Positions 4,879-12,959 of a DNA stretch of 13,004 nt are shown one piece after another; the first letter of the stretch is position 1, and the number at the start of each line of letters is the position of its first letter. The notes beneath the pieces are model-generated. The model searched no databases. It was not told the DNA's origin and saw only the letters and a program-made list of their open reading frames with translations. This stretch comes from Peptococcaceae bacterium UBA7185 (lineage in GTDB: Bacteria > Bacillota > Peptococcia > Peptococcales > Peptococcaceae): assembly GCA_002491065.1 (NCBI GenBank), contig DKVF01000087.1:1-13004 (forward strand), given 5' to 3'. The translations under genes were made by a program, and so were the position numbers.

Positions 4879-6831
4879 ATGGAAGCCAAACGTGTATTAG
4901 CAAATCGCTATGAATTGATCCGCAAGATTGGCAGCGGCGGTATGGCGGTGGTGTATCAGGCTTACGATACAGCGCTGGATCGACAGGTGGCGGTAAAGCT
5001 CTTGCGGGATGAATATGTGGATGATCCTGATTTTATCCGCCGCTTTCAAAAGGAGGCGCAGGCAGTTGCCCGGCTGTCTCACCAAAATATTGTCAATATC
5101 TATGATTTCAAGGAAAGTGACGGATTGACCTATCTTTTGATGGAGTATGTGGAAGGGAGTACCCTGAAGGATATCATTGCCCAATCGGGGCCATTACCCA
5201 TCAGTCAGGTGATCGACTACAGTGTACAGTTGTGCTATGGCTTGGCGCAGGCCCATGATCAACAGCTGGTGCATAAGGATATCAAGCCTCACAATATTAT
5301 GATTGACCGCAATCATGTGGTTAAAATTACGGATTTCGGCATTGCTCAGGCTATGAATAATTTGACCATCACCCATAATAAGGGCATTTTGGGTTCAGCC
5401 CATTATTTTTCACCGGAGCAGGCGCGGGGCGAACATGTGGATTTTAAGTCGGATATCTATTCGCTGGGCGTGGTGATGTATGAGATGGTGAGCGGGCACG
5501 TACCCTTCACAGGGGAAAATCCGGTGACGGTAGCGCTGAAACACATGCAGGAGGCGCCGCCCAGTCTGATGGAGCAGCGGGCCGATGTGCCGCTGGGCTT
5601 GGAGCGCATTATCTTCCGTGCTTTGGAGAAAAATCCTGCCTATCGCTTCCGCAGTATGCAGGAGATGGCCGATGCTTTGCTGGATTTGCGGCTTTATTTG
5701 GAGGAACAGGGGTATTTTCAGAGCGAGGCGGTGTTGACTGCCAGTGAAAAGGAATATGTGCGGGAGTATCCCAAAAAGGCTGAGGATGAAAAAAATGAGC
5801 GAGACCGGCATCACGGGGGAAAGGCAGAGCAGGACAATCACACCCGTGTAATGAAGCATGGCTATCTGGAGACGGAAAGTCAGAAGGAGCCGTCCCGCAA
5901 GGTAAACAGCAAGCATGTGCTGATTTTGGTTTTGGCGGCAGTGGCGCTGTTTTGTGGCACATTTTGGGCAGTGCAAAGCTTTATGAGTCGTGACGAAGTG
6001 GTTGTGCCTGATTTGCGGGATAAGACGCTATTGGAGGCGGAGCAGTTGCTCAGCGACAATTCTCTGAAGATTGTGGTGGAAGACGAGGTCTTTGACGGGG
6101 AGATTGAGAAAGACCATATTATCAGTCAGCTGCCCCGGGCGGAAAGCAAGGTAAAAGAAGGCAGAGAGGTGACGGTGGTCATTAGCCTAGGGCCCGATGA
6201 GGTGCAGGTACCTGCCTTGCAGGGGAAAACGGAGCAGGAGGCGCGGATTGCTCTGGAAAATGAGGGTCTGGAGTTGGGTGAAGTAAAAAAAGTGACCGAC
6301 AGCAGCCAACCCGAGGACGTCGTGGTGTATCAGTCAGTAGAGGCGGGCACGACTGTAACCGCTGGGAGTAAGGTGGACGTGATGATCAATGAAAAGGCCG
6401 CCGAACCAGCAGTGGTGAATACATCAGTGCCCAATCTGGTAGGAAAAACGCAGGATGAAGCTCGTAAGGCGTTGGCCAATGCTAAGCTGAGCGAAGGCAC
6501 TGTAAGCCAGGGCAGCAGCAATGAGTACTACAGCGGGTATGTGAGCGTTCAGCAGACTGCTGCGGGCAGTACGGTGCCGGAAGGCTCTAAGGTGAATTAC
6601 ACGGTAAGCACCGGGCCGGGACCGGAACGCTCGGCACAGTTTGAGCTGATTATTCCCGAAGACGGTACAGTCGTAGTAACGCTGCAGGATAAAAATGGCA
6701 GTGCCGTCCTGTATCAGAAGGATTGTGTAGCAGGGGAGCGGGTACAGCAGTCCTTCCTCTACCACGGCAGTGGAACGGTACGCATCACCTGCAACGATAA
6801 GGAGATTTGGAGTAAAGAGTATGACGGCTAA
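4879..6831 (+). CDS. prkC: PASTA-domain Ser/Thr protein kinase PrkC/PknB
   Basis: This 650-residue membrane kinase senses cell-wall fragments outside and phosphorylates cytoplasmic proteins. The kinase domain (about 10-270) has the glycine loop GSGGMAVV (18-25), catalytic lysine K40, H-K-D-I-K-P-H-N with D134, DFG (152-154), a Thr-containing activation loop (T163, T165) and SPEQARG. A charged juxtamembrane linker leads to one membrane segment (about 346-369). Three PASTA repeats follow (about 374-441, 442-510, 515-583), then a beta-rich extracellular tail of about 66 residues that contains two cysteines. The catalytic loop reads HKD, not the usual HRD. ATG 4879 is preceded by AGGTGA four bases upstream; a TTG at 4864 is less likely. 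It overlaps rsgA by 11 nt. Confidence 0.93.
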   Translation: MEAKRVLANRYELIRKIGSGGMAVVYQAYDTALDRQVAVKLLRDEYVDDPDFIRRFQKEAQAVARLSHQNIVNIYDFKESDGLTYLLMEYVEGSTLKDIIAQSGPLPISQVIDYSVQLCYGLAQAHDQQLVHKDIKPHNIMIDRNHVVKITDFGIAQAMNNLTITHNKGILGSAHYFSPEQARGEHVDFKSDIYSLGVVMYEMVSGHVPFTGENPVTVALKHMQEAPPSLMEQRADVPLGLERIIFRALEKNPAYRFRSMQEMADALLDLRLYLEEQGYFQSEAVLTASEKEYVREYPKKAEDEKNERDRHHGGKAEQDNHTRVMKHGYLETESQKEPSRKVNSKHVLILVLAAVALFCGTFWAVQSFMSRDEVVVPDLRDKTLLEAEQLLSDNSLKIVVEDEVFDGEIEKDHIISQLPRAESKVKEGREVTVVISLGPDEVQVPALQGKTEQEARIALENEGLELGEVKKVTDSSQPEDVVVYQSVEAGTTVTAGSKVDVMINEKAAEPAVVNTSVPNLVGKTQDEARKALANAKLSEGTVSQGSSNEYYSGYVSVQQTAAGSTVPEGSKVNYTVSTGPGPERSAQFELIIPEDGTVVVTLQDKNGSAVLYQKDCVAGERVQQSFLYHGSGTVRITCNDKEIWSKEYDG

Positions 6832-7750
6832 TCAGGAAGAAGCAACCCTTTCTGGGGCGGAATTGCTGCTGGAAGGGACTATCATAAAGGGCTACAGCGG
6901 TTTTTACTATGTGGCCTGCGGCGACAAGCTCTATGAGTGTTCGCTGAGGGGGAAAAACCGCAAAAAAAATGTAAAGTTTCTGCCGGGGGACCGGGTGCAG
7001 TTCAGCATTCTGCCTGGCGCGGAAAAGGGCGGCGCCATCGAAGCGGTGCTGCCCCGCAAAAATGAGTTGCTGCGTCCGCCGGTGGCCAATCTGGACCAGC
7101 TGGTGATTTTGGCGGCGATGTATGATCCCCTGCCGGATTTGCGTTTGATTGACCGTCTCACGGTGTTCGCACAATGGAATGGGATCATGCCAGTGATTTG
7201 TTTTAATAAGTGCGATTTGGTAGACCAATGTGAACAGCAGCGTTTGCTGGAGATTTATCGTCCCGCTGGATTTCCTGTGTTTTTGTGCAGTACAGTGACG
7301 GGACAGGGCATTGAAGCGCTGAAGCAGTGTTTGCACGGCAAATTTTCCGTATTGGCAGGAAATTCCGGTGTGGGCAAATCCAGCATGATGAATGCCATCA
7401 GCAATCGATGGCAGCTGGCTACCGGTGAGATCAGCGACAAACTGAAGCGGGGAAAGCATACCACACGGCACGTGGAATTGTTTCGGCTGGATGAAGAGAC
7501 TCTTTTGGCGGATACGCCGGGCTTTAGCTCTCTTGAGATTCCTGAAGATATCAAGCGGGAGGAACTGTGCCGGTTGTTTCCCGAATTTCTTTCCCGTTTG
7601 GAAGATTGTCGTTTTGCTACCTGCCTCCACCGCAGTGAGCCCGATTGTGCTGTAAAAGAGGCTTTGGCGCAGGGAGAGATTGCCCCGAGCCGTTATGAAA
7701 ATTATCTGGCGTTTTTGGAAGAAGTCATTCAACAGGAGAGGAGTTTTTAA
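6821..7750 (+). CDS. rsgA: Ribosome small-subunit GTPase RsgA (CpgA/YjeQ)
   Basis: This 309-residue GTPase assists late maturation of the 30S ribosomal subunit. It has the family's circularly permuted G domain: an N-terminal OB fold (about 15-80, with FLPGDRVQF), then G4 as NKCD (129-132), G1 as GNSGVGKS (180-187) and G3 as DTPG (231-234). The C-terminal zinc finger is C250, C263, C268, H270 and C276 in 'CRFATCLH...C', of which four residues would bind zinc. Length is normal. ATG 6821 overlaps the kinase gene by 11 nt and has GGAG at 6809-6812 eight bases upstream, implying coupled translation. A longer in-frame start at 6770 would run into the kinase gene and adds residues unlike the family. 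The gene order prkC-rsgA-rpe matches Bacillus. Confidence 0.94.
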   Translation: MTANQEEATLSGAELLLEGTIIKGYSGFYYVACGDKLYECSLRGKNRKKNVKFLPGDRVQFSILPGAEKGGAIEAVLPRKNELLRPPVANLDQLVILAAMYDPLPDLRLIDRLTVFAQWNGIMPVICFNKCDLVDQCEQQRLLEIYRPAGFPVFLCSTVTGQGIEALKQCLHGKFSVLAGNSGVGKSSMMNAISNRWQLATGEISDKLKRGKHTTRHVELFRLDEETLLADTPGFSSLEIPEDIKREELCRLFPEFLSRLEDCRFATCLHRSEPDCAVKEALAQGEIAPSRYENYLAFLEEVIQQERSF

Positions 7751-7752
7751 GT

Positions 7753-8394
7753 ATGCGATATATTGCGCCGTCATTGTTATCTGCTGATTTCAGCCGTTTG
7801 CGGGAGGAAGTAGCGGATATTGAGCAGGGAGGAGCGGATTGGCTCCATCTGGATGTGATGGATGGCCATTTTGTGCCCAATATTACTTTTGGTCCGGGAC
7901 TGGTGAAGGCTTTACGTCCCCATAGCAAGCTGTTTTTTGATGTGCATTTGATGATTGCCAGTCCTGATGCGTATTTAGAGGCATTTGCCAACAGCGGTGC
8001 CGATATGCTGGTTGTGCATGGGGAAACCTGTCCCCATCTCCATCGCACAGTGCAGTCCATTCATAACTTGGGAAAAAAGGCGGGTGTAGCTTTGAATCCT
8101 GCCACTTCGTTGTCCATGCTGGAGTATATTTTGCCTGAACTGGACATGGTGCTTTTGATGAGTGTGAATCCAGGCTTTGGTGGTCAGAAGTTTATTAATA
8201 TTGTACCCAAAATAAAAAAACTGGTTACAATGTGCAGGGAATCAGGCGTAGAGCCGCTGATTCAGGTGGACGGCGGCATCACGCCGGAAACGGCACCTTT
8301 GGTCACACAGGCGGGAGCCAATGTACTGGTGGCAGGTTCTGCGGTGTTTGGCAAAGAGGACCGCAAAGAGGCCATTGCGATGTTGCGCCGATAG
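7753..8394 (+). CDS. rpe: Ribulose-phosphate 3-epimerase
   Basis: This 213-residue cytoplasmic enzyme interconverts ribulose 5-phosphate and xylulose 5-phosphate in the pentose phosphate pathway. It is a TIM barrel with all family signatures: APSLLSADF at the N-terminus, HLDVMDGHFVPN with H32 and D34 (metal ligand and catalytic acid), DVHLM with H65, MSVNPGFGGQ (136-145) for phosphate binding, and QVDGGI with D173, the second catalytic aspartate. Length is close to the usual 215-225. It starts two bases after the rsgA stop, with AGGAGAGG just inside the end of rsgA. It is last in the operon and is followed by an intrinsic terminator. Confidence 0.96.
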   Translation: MRYIAPSLLSADFSRLREEVADIEQGGADWLHLDVMDGHFVPNITFGPGLVKALRPHSKLFFDVHLMIASPDAYLEAFANSGADMLVVHGETCPHLHRTVQSIHNLGKKAGVALNPATSLSMLEYILPELDMVLLMSVNPGFGGQKFINIVPKIKKLVTMCRESGVEPLIQVDGGITPETAPLVTQAGANVLVAGSAVFGKEDRKEAIAMLRR

Positions 8395-8416
8395 AAAACA
8401 AAAAGGATTGTAGGGG

Positions 8417-8455
8417 AAACAGCACATCATTATAGTGTGCTGTTTTTTCTTTTTT
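8417..8455 (+). terminator. Intrinsic terminator after rpe
   Basis: AAACAGCACA (8417-8426) pairs perfectly with TGTGCTGTTT (8436-8445) around a nine-base loop, and the stem runs into a T-rich tract (TTTTTTCTTTTTT). It lies about 20 bp after the rpe stop, closing the prpC-rpe transcript and isolating the dgt cluster. Confidence 0.88.
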
Positions 8456-8494
8456 AGGATATTTTTTACAATTGTGCCGTCGAAACGTAATGAA

Positions 8495-8524
8495 TTGACT
8501 CGAAAAAAATAAAAAAAGTGTAAA
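8495..8524 (+). promoter_or_regulatory. Possible promoter for dgt-dnaG-rpoD
   Basis: TTGACT (8495-8500) is a good -35; the best -10 at fitting distance is TGTAAA (8519-8524, 18-bp spacer), which is weak. A separate TATAAT at 8581-8586 is a better -10 but has no clear -35. One of these probably drives the cluster, since an intrinsic terminator lies just upstream. Confidence 0.4.
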
Positions 8525-8641
8525 ACATTGAAAAAGTATTTCGGAAAAGCAGGGGAAACCTTTTTTAGTGCGAATATACATATAATAGAGTATTTTTGCA
8601 TAACTGTTTTGCAGAATCCTACACAGAAAGGGTGCAGAGTG

Positions 8642-9691
8642 ATGTTCATGCGGGAAGAAATCGAAGATTGGGAACGACAGCAGTTATCTCCTTTCGCGAT
8701 GGTATCAGCGGACAGCCAGGGGCGCAGTCGGCCTGAGGAGCTTGATGGGCTGCGCACGTGCTTTATGAGGGACAGGGATCGTATTATCCATTCCAAAGCA
8801 TTTCGTCGCCTGAGTCAGAAAACGCAGGTATACATTACGCCTTCGGGAGATCATTACCGGACGCGGCTGACGCACACACTGGAGGTAAATCAGATTGCCA
8901 AGACCATCGGCAAGGCGCTCAGGCTGAATGAGGATTTGATAGAAGCCATTGCATTGGCCCACGACGTAGGGCATACACCGTTTGCCCATACAGGAGAAGA
9001 AGTCCTGAACCAATTGATGCCCGGCGGGTTCCGGCACAACGTTAACAGTGTGCGGGTGTTGGAGCGCATTGAACGGCACAAGGGACGGCCAGGATTGAAT
9101 CTTTCCCGGGAGGTGTTGGACGGCGTACTCCACCACAGCGGCTATGGTACGGCGCAGAAGGGCGCGGCCACTCTGGAGGGGCAGATCATTCGCTTCAGTG
9201 ATAAAATTGCCTATGTGCAGCATGACATTGACGACAGCATTCGTGCCGGTGTGCTGCGGGAGGAAGATTTGCCGAGACAGTTCACTGAAGTGCTGGGGCA
9301 CAGCCACGGCGAGCGCATTACCACGCTGGTCACCGATTTGGTGCAGCACACGAGGACACTCATGGAAGAAGCTGCTCCGGGTGCATCGCTGGAATTATGT
9401 TTTACTTCAGAGGTGCATGAAGCCTTAAAGGGATTGCGGGCTTTTATGTTTGACCATGTTTATAAGGGTGATATTTGTGCGCTGGAGCGTGAGAGGGCTG
9501 CTTTGGTAGTACAGTATCTTTTTGATTATTATTGCAATCATCCAGAGCAGATGCCCCAGTTATACCAGCAGATTGCAGCCGAGGAAACTATTAAGCAGGG
9601 CGTTTGCGATTATCTTTCGGGAATGTCGGATGCCTATTGTATTGCGGCGTTTAAGGAAATTACCATTCCGCGATCTTTTATTCATAATTGA
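8642..9691 (+). CDS. dgt: Deoxynucleoside triphosphate triphosphohydrolase (dGTPase-like)
   Basis: This HD-domain enzyme of about 349 residues hydrolyses dNTPs to the nucleoside and triphosphate, adjusting dNTP pools. The family opening 'LSPFAMVSADSQGR', then 'RIIHSKAFRRLSQKTQVY' and 'TRLTHTLEV', is present. The metal site is the first H in RLTHTLEV, HD in 'IALAHDVGHTPFAHTGE', and the distal D in 'RFSDKIAYVQHDIDD'. Length suits the short Firmicute-type class. ATG 8642 has AAAGGG about nine bases upstream; ATG 8648 is equally possible. A TTG start at 8528 would add 38 residues unlike the family and is not used. It is the first gene before dnaG and rpoD, with a 73-bp AT-rich gap. The substrate preference is not readable from sequence. 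Confidence 0.88.
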   Translation: MFMREEIEDWERQQLSPFAMVSADSQGRSRPEELDGLRTCFMRDRDRIIHSKAFRRLSQKTQVYITPSGDHYRTRLTHTLEVNQIAKTIGKALRLNEDLIEAIALAHDVGHTPFAHTGEEVLNQLMPGGFRHNVNSVRVLERIERHKGRPGLNLSREVLDGVLHHSGYGTAQKGAATLEGQIIRFSDKIAYVQHDIDDSIRAGVLREEDLPRQFTEVLGHSHGERITTLVTDLVQHTRTLMEEAAPGASLELCFTSEVHEALKGLRAFMFDHVYKGDICALERERAALVVQYLFDYYCNHPEQMPQLYQQIAAEETIKQGVCDYLSGMSDAYCIAAFKEITIPRSFIHN

Positions 9692-9776
9692 GTGTAAAAA
9701 TATTTTTTAATAAAAAAGAGGAAAATGCAATTAGTTAGAGAATTATAAGCAAGATAAACGAAATTTGGTGATAATC

Positions 9777-11609
9777 ATGTCGACTGGTTATGTACCGCAG
9801 GAGATTTTGGATGAAATTGTCGCTCGGTGCGATATTGTTTCTGTGGTGAACGAATATGTGCCGTTGAAGCGCAAGGGCAGCAATTATCAGGGGCTTTGCC
9901 CCTTCCATAACGAGAAGACGCCTTCCTTTTCTGTCTCTCCGGGAAAACAGATTTTCCACTGTTTTGGTTGCGGAAAGGGAGGCAATGTGTTCCGCTTCAT
10001 CATGGACATCGAAGGGGTTTCCTTTTTGGAAGCGGTGGAAAGGCTGGCCAAGCGCGCCAACGTGAGGCTGCCGGAAAAGGAAATGACAGCGGCGCAGCGA
10101 GCCAAACTGGAGCAGCGCAAGCGGTATTTAAAAATAAATAATTTTGCCGCCAGATATTATCAGAAGATTCTGCTGGAAACCGAGGCAGGCAGGCCTTACA
10201 GAGAGTATTTGCAAAAACGGCAGATTGATGAGGAGATTATTCAGAAATTTCAGCTGGGCGCTACGCCTTCCGGCTGGGATAATCTGTATCAAAATCTGAA
10301 AAAACGCGGCGTGACTACCCAGGAAATGCTGGATTTGGGATTGATCAGTGCCAGCAGACGGGAAGGGCAGTATATTGACCGCTTTCGCAATCGGCTCATG
10401 TTTCCCATCGGCAATGAAAAAGGGGAAATCATTGCTTTCGGCGGAAGGATTATTGATAAGGATTCCAGTCCGCAGAAATATCTCAATTCTCCTGACACAC
10501 CACTGTTTCACAAAAGTCGCAATTTGTATGGTCTTCATCTGGCGCGCAACAGCATTCGCAACCAGGATATGGCCATTATTGTGGAAGGATACATGGATGT
10601 GATCAGCTGTCATCAGCATGGCATCACCAACGCGGTGGCGCCCTTAGGTACGGCTTTTACACCAGAACAGGGCAGGTTGCTGATGCGCAGTACGTATCAG
10701 ATAGGCATTTCTTTTGATGGTGATGCAGCGGGAATAAAGGCTACCATGCGTTGTCTGGATATTTTATCGGATTTGGGCGCTACGGCGCGGGTGATACAGA
10801 TTCCTGATCAGGCGGATCCTGATGAATTTTTGAAAAAATACGGCAAAGAAGCTTTTTTGCAGCTGATTGAAGACAGTCAGGAATTAGTTATGTATAAAAT
10901 TGCCAGATATATGGAAACAACTAATACAGACAGTATTCGCGGTAAAATGAAGGTTGTTGAACAGCTTCTGCCCGATTTGCGCAAAATGCAGAGTGCGGTG
11001 GCAAGGGAAACGGCGGTTCGGTTGGTCGCTGCGCAGCTGCAGGTAAGCGAAAAGGCCGTTTGGGAGGAAGTGCGCAAGCCTATTGATAGCGGGGAACACT
11101 TGCGTACAGAAACGGAAACAGTACAATCGCCGGTTGAAAATGAAATAAATGCAGGGAAAATTGAGAGTCCCGTCGAAAAAAATATCTTACGGATTCTCTT
11201 TGTGCGGCCTGATCTTCTGCGTGAAGTGGAAGCTTACGGCGGAAGTGAACTGTTTGGGGCTGCAGGAGCGGCTTTATACCGGGAATTTGCAGCAGACATT
11301 GCACGTTCAGGTAAGGTGGAGAGCGCTAATATTGCGCAAGAACAGAGTTTGCTTTTGGCAGAGCTTTTGATGGAAGAGGTTTATATGACCGATCAGGAAA
11401 AAGCGCTGAAGGATGGACTCAGGCAGTTGAAATATGAGCAGTTGAATGAGGAGTATCGGCAACTGACACAGCAATTAATGGAGTTAGAAAAAGAAGATGT
11501 AGGAGAAGTGGGGGCAAAAAAAGCGATGCAGGGAGCATTATTGCAGAAACTGGATACGATCTTGCAGGCGAAAAAGGAATTTGAGACAGGGAGAAAGGGG
11601 GAAAAATAA
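9777..11609 (+). CDS. dnaG: DNA primase DnaG
   Basis: This 610-residue primase makes the RNA primers for DNA replication. An N-terminal zinc finger of CHC2 type is visible: C41, H44, C62 and C65 in 'CPFHNEKTPSFSV...FHCFGCGKGGN'. The TOPRIM catalytic core has E270 in VEGYMD (269-274) and D314/D316 in FDGDAAG; 'DKDSSPQKYLNSPDTPLFHKS' and 'APLGTAFT' are also characteristic. The C-terminal part (about 450-610), helical and poorly conserved, should be the helicase-binding domain. ATG 9777 gives the usual N-terminus (STGYVPQEILDEI); GTG 9768 and TTG 9765 are in-frame alternatives, and the ribosome binding site is weak (GGTGAT at 9767-9772). The stop TAA overlaps the rpoD ATG by one base (TAATG), so translation is probably coupled. 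Confidence 0.96.
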   Translation: MSTGYVPQEILDEIVARCDIVSVVNEYVPLKRKGSNYQGLCPFHNEKTPSFSVSPGKQIFHCFGCGKGGNVFRFIMDIEGVSFLEAVERLAKRANVRLPEKEMTAAQRAKLEQRKRYLKINNFAARYYQKILLETEAGRPYREYLQKRQIDEEIIQKFQLGATPSGWDNLYQNLKKRGVTTQEMLDLGLISASRREGQYIDRFRNRLMFPIGNEKGEIIAFGGRIIDKDSSPQKYLNSPDTPLFHKSRNLYGLHLARNSIRNQDMAIIVEGYMDVISCHQHGITNAVAPLGTAFTPEQGRLLMRSTYQIGISFDGDAAGIKATMRCLDILSDLGATARVIQIPDQADPDEFLKKYGKEAFLQLIEDSQELVMYKIARYMETTNTDSIRGKMKVVEQLLPDLRKMQSAVARETAVRLVAAQLQVSEKAVWEEVRKPIDSGEHLRTETETVQSPVENEINAGKIESPVEKNILRILFVRPDLLREVEAYGGSELFGAAGAALYREFAADIARSGKVESANIAQEQSLLLAELLMEEVYMTDQEKALKDGLRQLKYEQLNEEYRQLTQQLMELEKEDVGEVGAKKAMQGALLQKLDTILQAKKEFETGRKGEK

Positions 11610-12787
11610 TGGCAGAACGGGATATAAAAAGTGAAAAAGAAAAAGTGAAGCAGCTGTTGGCCAAAGGAAGAGAAAAAGGGACGCTGTCCTATGAAGAGAT
11701 CATGGATAGTCTGAGTAGTACGGAACTTTCTCCTGAACAAATCAATGATGTTTACGAACAGATTAATGCCATGGGGATCAAGCTGGTACACTCGGAAGAT
11801 GACGGAGATAAGAGTGATCTGGATGATGACGATCTGGACATTGCTTTATTGGAAACGGAGGATGGAGATGTTTCGCTCTCTGTGCTGGGCGAAGAATTGC
11901 CTCCAGACGATTTGGAAGATGAAGTGATTGATTTGGATCTCAGTGTGCCGGAAGGTGTCGGTATTGATGATCCCGTGCGGATGTACCTGAAAGAAATCGG
12001 ACGGGTTCCCCTCTTGAGTGCTGAGGAGGAAGTGCGTCTGGCCAAGAGAATGGAACAGGGCGATGAAGAGGCGAAAAAGCAACTGGCGGAAGCAAACCTG
12101 CGTCTGGTGGTGAGCATTGCCAAGCGTTATGTGGGCCGGGGTATGTTGTTTTTGGATTTGATTCAGGAGGGCAATCTGGGCTTGATTAAGGCTGTGGAAA
12201 AGTTTGACTACGGCAAAGGGTTCAAGTTCAGCACTTATGCCACATGGTGGATTCGTCAGGCTATCACCCGTGCCATTGCCGACCAGGCACGTACCATTCG
12301 AATTCCGGTGCATATGGTGGAAACCATAAACAAACTCATTCGCGTTTCCCGTCAGCTCTTACAGGAATTGGGACGGGATCCTACACCGGAGGAAATTGCT
12401 GCTGCCATGGAAATCCCAGTGGAGCGGGTACGGGAAATTCAAAAGGTAGCGCAGGAGCCGGTATCTCTGGAAACGCCTATCGGCGAGGAAGAAGACAGCC
12501 ATCTGGGCGATTTCATCGAGGATGAGGATGCACCGGCGCCGGCAGAAGCGGCATCCTATATTTTGCTGAAGGAGCAGCTAGAGAGCGTGCTGGATACCCT
12601 GACGGCAAGAGAAGAAAAAGTTCTGCGTCTTCGTTTTGGTTTGGACGATGGGCGGTCCCGCACATTGGAAGAAGTGGGACAAGAGTTTGGCGTGACCAGA
12701 GAACGGATTCGTCAAATTGAAGCCAAGGCGTTGCGTAAATTGCGGCATCCCAGCAGAAGCCGCAAGCTGAAAGATTATCTTGATTAG
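11609..12787 (+). CDS. rpoD: Primary RNA polymerase sigma factor (RpoD/SigA)
   Basis: This 392-residue housekeeping sigma-70 factor directs RNA polymerase to promoters of the kind seen in this window. An acidic region 1.1 (about 1-100) precedes region 1.2 (DDPVRMYLKEIG, about 120-150). Region 2 covers about 160-230, including 'NLRLVVSIAKRYVGRG', 'DLIQEGNLGLIKAVEKFDY' and 'FSTYATWWIRQAI' (-10 recognition), then ARTIRIPVHM (227-236). Region 3 contains 'QLLQELGRDPTPEEIA'. Region 4 (from about 328) has the -35 recognition helix in 'TLEEVGQEFGVTRERIRQIEAKALRKLR'. Length is normal for Firmicutes without the long non-conserved insert. An AAGGGGG about seven bases upstream of the ATG serves as ribosome binding site. 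Confidence 0.97.
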   Translation: MAERDIKSEKEKVKQLLAKGREKGTLSYEEIMDSLSSTELSPEQINDVYEQINAMGIKLVHSEDDGDKSDLDDDDLDIALLETEDGDVSLSVLGEELPPDDLEDEVIDLDLSVPEGVGIDDPVRMYLKEIGRVPLLSAEEEVRLAKRMEQGDEEAKKQLAEANLRLVVSIAKRYVGRGMLFLDLIQEGNLGLIKAVEKFDYGKGFKFSTYATWWIRQAITRAIADQARTIRIPVHMVETINKLIRVSRQLLQELGRDPTPEEIAAAMEIPVERVREIQKVAQEPVSLETPIGEEEDSHLGDFIEDEDAPAPAEAASYILLKEQLESVLDTLTAREEKVLRLRFGLDDGRSRTLEEVGQEFGVTRERIRQIEAKALRKLRHPSRSRKLKDYLD

Positions 12788-12826
12788 AGAAATTTGCAGG
12801 TTTTGCAATATATTTGAAAAAAAAGC

Positions 12827-12856
12827 TTGACTTTTCACAGTATATGCGTGTATAAT
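12827..12856 (+). promoter_or_regulatory. Promoter for the tRNA gene
   Basis: TTGACT (12827-12832) and TATAAT (12851-12856) are spaced by 18 bp, near-consensus sigma-A elements. They begin 39 bp after the rpoD stop and place the start near 12863, about 24 bases before the mature tRNA. The tRNA thus has its own strong promoter independent of rpoD. Confidence 0.8.
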
Positions 12857-12886
12857 ACAAAAGGCTCCTGAATCAAGGAAACTTGT

Positions 12887-12959
12887 GGGCCCATAGCTCA
12901 GTGGTTAGAGCATCCGGCTCATAACCGGACGGTCCTTGGTTCGAAACCAAGTGGGCCCA
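12887..12959 (+). tRNA. tRNA, anticodon CAT (likely Ile2, possibly elongator Met)
   Basis: A complete 73-nt cloverleaf folds by eye: acceptor GGGCCCA/TGGGCCC, D arm GCTC/GAGC, anticodon stem TCCGG/CCGGA with loop CTCATAA (CAT at 12920-12922), T arm CTTGG/CCAAG with loop TTCGAAA, discriminator A. CAT can be Met or, after lysidine modification by TilS, Ile reading AUA. The acceptor pairs C4-G69 and C5-G68 match the determinants TilS uses on Escherichia coli tRNA-Ile2. The D-arm sequence also resembles that of ileX. Initiator Met is less likely because position 1-72 is a G-C pair. The 3' CCA is not encoded (CTA follows), so it must be added. The last 45 bp of the window hold only a GGAGAAGGGG (12992-13001) that might be a ribosome binding site for a gene beyond the edge. 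Confidence 0.93.

Noticed and set aside
6785..7774. 329-codon minus-strand open frame opposite rsgA
   Set aside because: The + strand carries all GTPase motifs of RsgA. The opposite frame has no start signal and low-complexity composition.
8528..8641. Longer TTG start for dgt
   Set aside because: The extra 38 residues do not resemble the family N-terminus. The ATGs at 8642 and 8648 give the normal opening, and a candidate -10 lies inside the extension.
8242..8796. Minus-strand open frame across the rpe-dgt gap
   Set aside because: It overlaps the coding ends of two firm genes and runs through a terminator hairpin, and it shows no motif.
12796..12815. Small hairpin after rpoD (TTGCA/TGCAA)
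   Set aside because: The stem is only five AT-rich pairs and no T-run follows, so it is not a credible terminator.
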